42,656 bases of DNA from Spongospora subterranea (lineage: Eukaryota; Endomyxa; Phytomyxea; Plasmodiophorida; Plasmodiophoridae). The position numbers and the translations under genes are program-made. Shown one piece after another: positions 32,265-40,677 of the stretch. The stretch covers positions 1 through 42,656 of the forward strand of contig OUQQ01000183.1 of assembly GCA_900404475.1 (NCBI GenBank). The letters run 5' to 3'. Within the stretch, counting starts at the first letter, position 1; every line of letters begins with the position of its first letter. The notes beneath the pieces were generated by a model. The model saw nothing but the letters and a program-made list of their open reading frames with translations, had not been told where the DNA came from and did no database searches.

Positions 32265-35200
32265 TTACTGCTGCTGATTGTTTATTAAGTGGGAAATATA
32301 GTCAATAATTGTTTGGTCAGTTTCGTCACCAGGTGATAAAAATGGAATGACCTTATTCTCACACAAACGAAGTGCATTTTCCTCGTTATGAGCTAGCATC
32401 CAGTGAAATAAACCCATCGTATCCAGACACAAAAGGTCACAAACCGATATCAGCCCTGAAACCGTATCACAATTCGTGACATTGCAGAGACAGCAAAGCA
32501 TAATACCTTTTGATCTACTGATAGACACCGAGACGATTACGAACTTCGGGATGCAAGTGAATTCAGATTCAGTACATGGACGCCAATGCGGCCCACTAAG
32601 CCACGATGTGAACTGAACAAATTTGTTAAGCGGCTGCTGCTGCTGCTGCGTTCTGGGTGCAACCTGAAACATGTTAATATTGTGAGAGATAAAGCAACAA
32701 AGTTAGAATCATGGTCTGACCGAATCCGTGAGCTTCGAATAGGAGGCGATGACAGAGCCAGCAGAAGTAATATCTTCCAAAACCTTCTCAATGATACTGG
32801 GTCTGGCAAACCCTGACGATAGAACCGCAGCACATCGGTAAATAACCATTGTTTCTAACTGGCAAAAAGATCATGCTTTATGCTGTTTCCTGGTAACAGA
32901 GCTTACTTGAGATACAAATTCTTTGAGAAAAAATCGCGCAAGAGGAGGTTTGGAAACAATACGCTTCAGAAAAGAAGTATTCCTATTCAGTTCTGCCTGA
33001 ATCACAGATGAGATATCAGACTTATCGAGAGACGCCTCGAGAGTGTTCAACGTCAACGTGAAGATAGGAGCGATGATCTGGCGTTTGAGAGCATGTACAG
33101 CGCGTCGCCCAGGAAGCAAGATTGGTGCAGCAAGAGATGCCGGTATTGATTGACAGCGTGTATGCCTGGATTGAGCAATGGCGGTCAGAATTTGATCCAA
33201 AAATCCTGAAAAATTACAAGGACGATGATTAGCCGAGACTTGTTTAACATTTCCAACGGCTAACCAGCTATAGTGAATATTGAATTTAGCCGGTCAAACG
33301 TATTTACATCCCATAATAATGGAGACATGGATGTTAGATTGCCGGCCAAAGCTGCAGTACGGTAAATGGTTGCGCAATGACTTTGGAAGTTGAAAACCGA
33401 CCTTCGCATTTCGAGACGCAGACACAGACTGTACCGTTCAAACCCTTCAACATTGGACGCTGGAGTTCTGTGCGCCTAAACAAATCGTAAAAAAAGAGCT
33501 GTATACCGCAAGTTCTTCTTACGATTCCAGGGAGGAAAGTGTATCCAATACATTGGAAAACATCGTTGACATGTCTGTGATTGTTGGAACAGGAGCAACC
33601 GCTGGAGACAAATGCCCAGGGAACATCAATGCGACTGGACCCTAAACATCCTTAACACCAATTAAACCTTTGAAAGGAAGATAGACACCTGAATGCGTTC
33701 AAGTTGACTGCTAATAAATTCGTTTTGGAACGTCTGGATAGTATCGAACAAATGCAGCCGAGATTCGGGGGGCAGTACTCGCCCTAAACCACGCTGCCAA
33801 CACGATTCACATAGGTCGAAAAGACGAGGGTATTCACTTGTAAGGGCTTCCGATACCAATTTAGACAATGCTGAAACGAGGTTAATATCGCATACCGGTT
33901 ATCGGACTGAACAAACCTGAAAAATTGTCAAGTGATTTTCTGAAAATCTTGTAGACATCTTGAGCAGTATCTTCCATAAACGATATGCCTCCTTGAACAA
34001 GCTCCATGAACGATTTACGAACGATCGGATCAGTTTTCTTCTGCAAAACGGAGTGTAATGCATGCATGCGGCTGACGCATTCAAGAAGTGAATTGAGAAC
34101 CTGAACAATTCGCTCTTAGCGGTAAACTTCACGATAATCTCAGAGATGTACAGTTTCTATTCGGCGCCAAACAGCTGCTCGGATTTGCTGTCCTCTTTCA
34201 GCAGGATCCTGGAAATTCTGGCTCGAAATGCATCCAATCAAATATTATAGGAAGCGAATTAACATGCTGGCAACCTTTTTCATATCAGCTGGCAACGGGC
34301 TAAGGATCTTGTTCAGATCGAACAACTGAGAGACCTCATCAGAGAAATCAGAAAGAAGGTCCTGGATAACGGCAGCGACTACAGCGGGGAGTGTGCCCAG
34401 ATTAAAAGCAACCTAAGTTAGTTATTTTGTTTACTTGTTGGCCTATAAACAATGCTGTCGTCTCGTACCTGAAGGGCGGCGCCAATGTCCACATGAGTAC
34501 TTGTAACTATCGCTGCTTTCAGACTGGCTTCGGCCTGAACGCAAAGTTGACATCGCATTTCTTGTGAAAAGAGTTCCCCGTACCTGCAATTTCACATTTG
34601 CCGTTTCTTGTTGTACCCAGTTTAGGTTGGAGCGAAGCGAATTAACATGAATGAGTCCATTAGATTCGGCAACTTCAGAAATTTCAGACAAAACAAGAGC
34701 GTATCGCGCAGGTTCCTAAAAGTCATGAATGAACGTTGATGTGCGATATTGCCAGAGAGGAATAGGGGACCTTGTCGGAAGACGAAATGGCCTTTGACTT
34801 ATTGATCAGCTGAACAAAACGTAGGACATTTCTGAGTAGCTCTGCGCATTCCTACCGTTGAAAACAGGTCAGAACGATCGCGGATTTGATCGGTGAGAAC
34901 CTGGGCGTGTTGGGTCTCCTTAATTAGCTCCTTCATTTTGGTGAAAGGATCCATAATTGCATCATAGACAGCATTATAGGACGACTGCAATGCAGCTGCG
35001 TCGGCCAACAGCGCATTGGCATCGTGTTCAACAGCAGATATCTAGGGGTCCTCAGCAAATCGTTAGCGCTGGTGCCAATACTGACTACAGACCTGGGTGG
35101 ATTGCCGTAATAAATCCTCGTGATGATCAGAAACCTATCGCAGGCGTCAGGGCAGGAGCAGATGGCCGTTCACAATGTCCAACCTTGTGCTGAATATAAT

Positions 35201-35630
35201 GATCAAGAGTGGCGAGCGCCGCGTTTAGTTTATCTTGCAACTTACTGATGCCGTGTAATTGTAGACCCGTCAGGAACTGGTCTGAATCGAAGTCGTCATC
35301 TAAGAATACACGCAGTGCATCTACCAAAATGATGGCTTCAGTGTACTGTTTAAATGTCCAAACGACTTAGGAACAGAAAGGTTGTGGCGCATTGAAAATA
35401 TGACCAATCCCACGAATTCAGTCTGAACACAGAGAGGCTTTCGAAGTGTGGACAATGGAAAGAAACTGCGATACGATTGGCGAATTACCGTCATCAGACC
35501 ATGCCTTGACCAATTCATCATGGCTCGTGTACTCCAATCCGGACGTCTGGCGTTTATCTAACGTGGGGCCAGCCAGACCTAATTCGTCCTCGCTAGAATC
35601 GCTAGCCGATCCCTCGGCTCTGTCAATCAT
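32265..35630 (-). CDS. COG5: COG5, conserved oligomeric Golgi complex subunit 5
   Basis: COG5 belongs to lobe B of the COG tether that controls retrograde traffic within the Golgi. Matching blocks along the minus strand are FLDDDFDSDQFLTGLQLHGI, SKLQDKLNAALATLDHYIQ, AALQSSYNAVYDAIMDPFTK with MKELIKETQHAQVLTDQIRD, MHALHSVLQKKTDPIVRKSF, SKLVSEALTSEYPRLFDLCE, and a C-terminal part with FARPSIIEKVLEDITSAGSV and LFHWMLAHNEENALRLCENK. It ends at 32265 with a Gln-rich tail. The N-terminal exon (35418-35630) is an acidic, Ser-rich leader starting MIDRAEGSASDSSEDELGLA, typical of a disordered extension; the start is the first ATG of that frame. About a dozen short introns are implied but were not all placed. 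Confidence 0.88.
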
Positions 35631-35639
35631 AGTTCTTCA

Positions 35640-36254
35640 ACGCCCAATCGTGTTGATACGATTATGTGGATAATGTCGCATTTTTAGTGAGAATGTGAAC
35701 TGTATCTATGGCCTATATGCTAAACCCCTACGCTAAATTCGTATGGACCCGGACTAAATATCGCCACAGACAATGTGATTTGTCAATGACCGACGTTATT
35801 GATCTAGCGTCTGATTTAAGGGAATAACAGTTCGAGATAGCGGATCGGTGATTATGGTTTTCGACCTGAATTGCTTTCCTATCTTGCCGGGACAAGCGCG
35901 AAATCGACATCTGTCATCAGATCCATGTGCAGTGACAGATTTGGTGCAGGACTTCAACGAGTTTATCCCGTCCGGTCCGATGTACTTTCGTGAATTTGAA
36001 GCAGTTTTTTAGAGCAACAGCAGCGAGATTGGAACACGTTTTGATTTTCGCAAGTGAAATTGGAGTATTGTATTGCATGGAAACACGCGGCGAAACTGCT
36101 TCGTTCGAAGTCGACGACAATAGTCTGATATTGTTCGAGCTGGGAACCTATCGCTCCAGAAAAAAACTCCTTCGCGAACATCGTTTTCCACAAAGCTTTT
36201 TTGCGGCCATCCTTCTTCCTTCATTTGCTCTAGCACTAAATGGATAATCCCCAA
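35640..36254 (-). other. possible small gene, weakly ENY2/Sus1-like
   Basis: Minus frames include LVLEQMKEEGWPQKSFVEND (36160-36240) and, in another frame, RDKLVEVLHQICH ending at a stop near 35917. Order and spacing loosely resemble ENY2/Sus1 (a Gly-Trp helix followed by a Val-Lys-x-Glu-Leu helix), but intermediate exons could not be joined. The plus strand over the same bases also has a fair open frame (35990-36247), so even the strand is uncertain. Confidence 0.2.
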
Positions 36255-36300
36255 TTGAATCAGTAAGATGAACTTGGTCCAATTGGATCCTCCTCAGGCT

Positions 36301-36747
36301 TCACCCTCCGATACTGACCATGGTCTTTATTTTTAAGAGCCGGCGGGATTCGTAATCGATATTCGTCAACCGCACTCTCACTCCTGCACAATCCATGCTT
36401 GTCGTTTGATGTTTTCCACTCAACATCTCTGGCGGTATGAAATCCAGATAATCACAATGCGAATCCAGTTCGGCAAGACGATGAAGGCATCCTTCCTCGT
36501 CCTGGACTTGTTGTTGGCCAGGAGGCGATACTGTCATGACCAAGCGCAACCCTTGATGCAGGGGGAGATTATAAACGACCAGCGATGATGAGGCGGCGCG
36601 GTCATTGACGACGACAGAGGAGGCGCTGGGGGGAGATCGGTGCCGATCCCTGAAGAGAGATTGCAAGGTACGAGAACAGTTGAAAGCACGCTCGATTATA
36701 GACTGAAGCTGACGACGAGATAAGATGAGGATTCGTGGTTGTGGCAT
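36301..36747 (-). CDS. hypothetical 148-residue protein
   Basis: A single uninterrupted minus frame starts MPQPRILILSRRQLQSIIER, an Arg-rich leader that could be a mitochondrial targeting peptide. It continues through a Ser-rich linker to LHRLAELDSHCDYLDFIPPE and ends RRLLKIKTMVSIGG. No family recognised. Its N-terminal codons lie in the left arm of the foldback repeat 36657-36822, and the right arm encodes a related start in the opposite direction. Confidence 0.45.
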   Translation of the reverse strand: MPQPRILILSRRQLQSIIERAFNCSRTLQSLFRDRHRSPPSASSVVVNDRAASSSLVVYNLPLHQGLRLVMTVSPPGQQQVQDEEGCLHRLAELDSHCDYLDFIPPEMLSGKHQTTSMDCAGVRVRLTNIDYESRRLLKIKTMVSIGG

Positions 36748-36822
36748 GGCGACTGGGGCGTTCCTCGTCGTCAGCTTTATTTTATAATCGAGCGTGCTAC
36801 TGTCCTCGTACCTTGCAATCTC
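36657..36822. repeat. imperfect inverted repeat (foldback), arms about 60 bp
   Basis: Left arm 36657-36719 and right arm 36764-36822 are reverse complements apart from small loops: gagattgcaaggtacgag, agcacgctcgattata and aagctgacgacgag in the left arm each have their complement on the right. The spacer is 44 bp. Read outward, both arms encode Arg-Arg-Gln-Leu followed by Ile-Ile-Glu-Arg-Ala. Confidence 0.95.
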
Positions 36823-36895
36823 GCCCCAAGACCCATTTCGTTTGACAGGACATATACAAGGCTAATGCGCTGTATCGCGGCCGATAGGGCTCAAG

Positions 36896-37087
36896 GTGGA
36901 ATGGCTTCACCACGACGCCGATCGCGCGTGTCGGGCATTGCTCCGCGAGTGGATTGAAGGCGAGTACGCGGCCGCCCGGAAGAATCCGGCGCGTATTGCG
37001 GAAGAATCGACGCTCCTGGGCGCACGATTCTTGGCGCATTGTGAGGTGGCGCTCCACACTCTTAACGACCTCATCCTGCAGTGGTAG
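36896..37087 (+). CDS. coding-like exon of an unidentified gene
   Basis: A GC-rich plus frame with strong G/C preference at third positions encodes RACRALLREWIEGEYAAARK, NPARIAEESTLLGARFLAHC and VALHTLNDLILQW, then TAG. It is probably the last exon of a small helical protein whose first exon could be the right arm of the inverted repeat (RRQLYFIIERATVLVPCNL, about 36770-36822). An LYR-type mitochondrial assembly factor is conceivable but the motif is not clear. The antisense 107-codon frame (36797-37120) is the alternative reading. Confidence 0.4.
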   Translation: MEWLHHDADRACRALLREWIEGEYAAARKNPARIAEESTLLGARFLAHCEVALHTLNDLILQW

Positions 37088-37332
37088 GCCGAACGTATTG
37101 CTTCTGACAATCGCGCTCATCGTTTGCGTTCGTCAAGGCATATTTAGTATGGAAATGTTGCGGTCCTTGAAGATCAAGCTGCAACGGATGATCCGAGTGC
37201 CAGGTATTCATTATACCATGCAACCAGCGCCACCCACACTGTAAACAGGCGGTCTGTTTGAAGCCGCCCCCGGAAACGAAACGTGGCCAAACAATCCGGT
37301 GTTACGGCGTCAGCAAACTGCGAGGGGTCACC

Positions 37333-37430
37333 GGTTACGGCAGTCATTGCCCTTTCACCGTATAGCGCAGCCCATGGTTACGGCAGTCATTGCCCTTTCA
37401 CCGTATAGCGCAGCCCATGGTTACGACAAT
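37333..37430. repeat. 43-bp tandem repeat, two full units plus a partial
   Basis: Units 37333-37375 and 37376-37418 are identical (starting ggttacggcagtcattgccc), and a third begins at 37419 before diverging. The array ends about 45 bp before the FKBP12 start codon, so it may be part of its promoter or 5' leader. Confidence 0.95.
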
Positions 37431-37474
37431 CACTGGTCATTCTCATCGTCCGATTTCCTCATTTTACATCAACG

Positions 37475-38085
37475 ATGACCACCTACGCCAAGGAAATATT
37501 AATCGCCGGCTCCGGACCACGTCCGACGAAGCATCAGAAGGTGACGGTCGCCGCCGATTTATACCTGGCCCAGGAGCGGAAAGGGATCTGGAGCACACAC
37601 CAGCCAACTGTGCGCTTGGATTTGCAGAAATCACTGGCCTAGTCCCAAAATTAACTGCATTTCAGGGATTTTTGTTTCCGGCAAAGAGTGGCCCTCAGCC
37701 GTTTACTTATGAATGCGGTGTTGGGGGTGTTGTTCCAGGGTTAGTTGTACATCACCTCATATCAGCGTATCGCGACGTTTTTAATAATAGTTAATTATCT
37801 TTCTGGTTCTGCATTTTTCAATTACAAGATTCCATTTTCGTGGCAGTGAATATATTTTTTGTCAATGTTTCATTGATTTGTTGCATATCTAATATTAAAT
37901 ATCATTCTTCTCGGTTCTGGTAATAATGCAGATGGGAAGATGGCGTCGCGTCTATGGAGTTAGGTGAGAAGGCGCGCCTATCGATCCCATGGCAGTACGC
38001 ATATGGGGCGGATGGTCATCCAGGATTCAAAATCCCCCCAAAGTCCGATCTCATCTTCGAAATCACTGTACTAAAAATTCAGTAA
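37475..38085 (+). CDS. FKBP12-type peptidyl-prolyl cis-trans isomerase
   Basis: Small single-domain FKBP (cytosolic prolyl isomerase, the class bound by FK506/rapamycin). Three exons (37475-37609, 37666-37739, 37932-38085) with GT-AG introns of 56 and 192 nt give exactly 120 residues. Order: EILIAGSGPRPTKHQKVTVA, KGIWSTH, PFTYECGVGGVVPGWEDGVA, SMELGEKARLSIPWQYAYGA and DGHPGFKIPPKSDLIFEIT, ending VLKIQ. The active-site Trp-Glu-x-Gly-Val and Tyr-Ala-Tyr-Gly blocks are intact. The Trp-Ser-Thr motif in place of Phe-Asp-Ser is the plant/protist form. An extra loop of about eight residues (QPTGFLFPAKSG region) sits before the Pro-Phe strand. Confidence 0.95.
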
Positions 38086-38416
38086 AGTCACTGGTTGTTT
38101 ATACAATCACAATTCACCCTCATATCGTACTCGTCGACCAGCGTTGATCAGACTATCGACAATGGTGAATCGCCTAATAGCTGGCGATAAATCCAGGTGT
38201 TTCATTCCCAGATTCCTTCCTTATCTTGTGTTCGGAAGATGTCGTTGTTTGGATTTCGCGGTAGCGTTTGTCGTTGTATGTCGAGCAATTTTGCCATTGT
38301 CGTACCGATATATTTCAAATGGCATCAGGCTCCACTTTCACTTACGCTTTATCGATCTGCACATGATCAACACTAACCCAACTAATGTTCTCGCTATTCT
38401 AATCCGATTTATTCGG
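38086..38416. other. convergent intergenic region
   Basis: Lies between the 3' ends of FKBP12 (+) and archease (-). The 112-codon plus frame at 38144-38482 crosses into archease antisense and is not supported. Confidence 0.5.
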
Positions 38417-38972
38417 CTAGATATCGACTATGACATACGCGTCTGTTCGGTCATCACTGGTCGTAATCTTCATACTGGCTAGCGTAATAGCTTTAATCTC
38501 TGTCCCTTGCGGATGCTTATCGAGGGCGAACGGTTCGCCTTTTGCCCTTGCCCGTATACGCTGGGTCTCATCGTCGGTCGTGTCCCATTTCAGGATCTGG
38601 ACCTCTTTGCACACGATCTGGGCTCCGACCGAGAATCGGAACAGCAACTCATCCAGATACTTATACAGTAAATCCATCTCATCATCTCCACACACCTAAA
38701 CAGACTGTCAGGAAACACCTCGGTCCCTGTTTGTCATCGAGTGCCTCGAACTCATAAGTGGATTCGTCGTTAATCGACACGGTATTGATATCTGTCATGT
38801 AGGAAAACATGCAAACGGCCATGTTCTCGAACGCCTCGGTTCGATTTCTGCCCCAGGAATGGAATTGAATATCGGCCGGATGTGGCAAATCTGATGATTG
38901 TGTCAGCGAACCCTTTCTCCATATTGGTCTCTTCCTACATTCATATCGACGTTCACTAGGTCCACCCATCAT
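38417..38972 (-). CDS. ZBTB8OS: archease, activator of the RtcB RNA ligase
   Basis: Archease drives RtcB through multiple turnovers by promoting guanylylation. Exon 1 (38972-38939, MMGGPSERRYE) joins through a 48-nt GT-AG intron (38891-38938) to give RRYEYLPHPADIQFHSWG, matching the family Asp/His-x-x-Ala-Asp motif region. Then come RTEAFENMAVCMFSYMTDIN, DLLYKYLDELLFRFSV, EPFALDKHPQGTEIKAITLA and the C-terminal AYVIVDI, all hallmark archease blocks. Between YEFEALDD and DEMDLLYKY about 52 nt must be skipped, but no GT-AG pair keeps the frame; a GATGA direct repeat flanks the segment. The first His/Asp of the motif appears as LPHPAD rather than the common LDHTAD, a change at a position often involved in metal binding. 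It starts 68 bp downstream of the RtcB stop codon on the same strand. Confidence 0.92.
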
Positions 38973-39040
38973 CAATATGGATTAGCTTTATAATGATGAA
39001 CTACCCAACGGTGCGCGAAAATATTTCCCGGCCCGAACTT

Positions 39041-40677
39041 TCATCCCTTAATCACGGCCAATGGAACCAGTCGAACGCAGCGCGACGATATCTTTCCAGA
39101 TTCACATGTCGCCACGACCTCATCCACGTTCTTATACGAGGCGGCATCCTCTTCCTGGACAAATTTCGGGTTTCCGACCCGGATTGCGATCCCTTGCGCT
39201 TTCAACCCCGCCAGCGTATCCTTGGACTTTATGGACGTCCTAGCCTGATGCCGACTCAAACATCGACCGGCTCCATGGCAAGTGCTCCCGAATGTTGTCG
39301 CCATTCCATGATGGGTCCCTGTTAGGACGTAGGACGCTGTCCCCATCGACCCGCCCACTAGAACCGGTTGGCCGATCTCGCGATAATCATGAGGGATACT
39401 GGGATGGCCAGGTGGGAAGGCGCGGGTCGCCCCTTTTCTGTGCACCAATAGCTGGCGCTTCTCGCCCCCAACGCTGTGCGTCTCTTCCTTGGCCGTGTTA
39501 TGAGCCACGTCGTACACAACCGTGCTGTCAAGATCGTGACGATCAAGGACGGTCCGGAACGCCTTCCGCACCATTGTCGTCATCACCGAGCGATTCACGA
39601 ATGCGAAATTACTGGCCGCCGCCAACGCCGCCTGATATAGAATTTAATCAAACAGTGGACACCCCTCCGGAAAGCGATATCAAAAAGTTTGCCGAGTAAA
39701 CTCATTCATTCAAAGGGATTTGGCTAATAAAAACGAACGAAATTATTCACCAAATAGCGTTGCCCTTGCACAGATTTGATCGGAGCGCACATGAGCTGTT
39801 GGTCGTTGAGATCTGATTTTGGTCGACTAGACCTCATCATCTGGATATAATCTGTACAGACCTGATGCCCTAATCCTCTCGACCCAGAATGGATCATGAT
39901 ACAGACTTGTCCAACCCGGTCAATTCCCATGGCTTTCGCCGCCACCTCGTCGTAAATCCGCTCCACCTTCTGAATCTCAGCGTAGTGATTGCCGGCGCCC
40001 AAGGTCCCAGCTTGGGTGGCGCCCCGTTCTTTGGCCCGGTCCGATACCCGATCAGGATCGGCTCCAGCGACGCACCCGCGTTCCTCACAATGTTCCCGGT
40101 CAAGTTCAGTCGCGTATCCATTGTCGACCGCCCAACCCATTCCCCTCGTCAATATCTCGTTCATATCTTGACGAGTTAGGGTCACCGTGCTCTTCCGTCC
40201 AACGCCGACCGGGATCAGCTCGTACATCTTGGCCGTCAGTTTCTCCAGGTCGTCGGCGATGTCGTCGGCCATCAGACCGGTCCTGATCAGGCGAACACCA
40301 CAACAGATATCGAACCCGACGCCCCCTGGGGATACGACCGCCTCTGGGTCCTCCATATCCATGGCGGCGACGTTCCCAATCGCGAACCCGTATCCGGCGT
40401 GGCAATCCGGCAGCCCGATCGAGTATTTCACAATACCGGGTAAAGACGCGACGTTGGCGATCTGACGCAGCGCGGGAATGAATCCGCCCCGAGAGGCGGG
40501 ACCGGATTGGCTACGAACCTCGTCGAGGAGTAATGGGCGGATCTGGTCGTTGGCGAAAAACATACCAGGGACGCGCATATTGGGCACAAAACCCGGCTGG
40601 ATTCGATTGACGACACCACCGGTACCTTCACCCAATACCAGGTATTTCAGCTCGTCCTCGTATTCGCGACGAACCAT
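39041..40677 (-). CDS. RTCB: RtcB tRNA-splicing / RNA-repair ligase
   Basis: RtcB joins RNA ends bearing 2',3'-cyclic phosphate or 3'-phosphate to 5'-OH, in tRNA splicing and in the unfolded-protein response of animals. Two exons (40677-39751 and 39631-39041) flank one 119-nt GT-AG intron (39632-39750), giving about 505 residues, the family length. Blocks include FVPNMRVPGMFFANDQIRPL, DCHAGYGFAIGNVAAMDMED, SPGGVGFDICCGVRLI, QAGTLGAGNHYAEIQKVERI, CIMIHSGSRGLGHQV, TVVYDVAHNTAKEE, RKGATRAFPPGHPSI and FGSTCHGAGRCLSR, the last containing the guanylylated His. Metal-binding Cys and His residues and the Gly-Asn-His motif are intact. The usual Asp-Ile-Asn-Cys-Gly reads Asp-Ile-Cys-Cys-Gly here. The start MVRREYEDELKYL matches the eukaryotic N-terminus. 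Confidence 0.97.

Noticed and set aside
35990..36247. GINS Psf1-like ORF because of a Phe-Glu-Val-Asp-Asp peptide
   Set aside because: Only that pentapeptide agrees; flanking residues and gene order of the Psf1 domains do not.
39292..39699. 135-codon plus ORF opposite RtcB
   Set aside because: Antisense to RtcB exon 2, which carries the conserved catalytic blocks.
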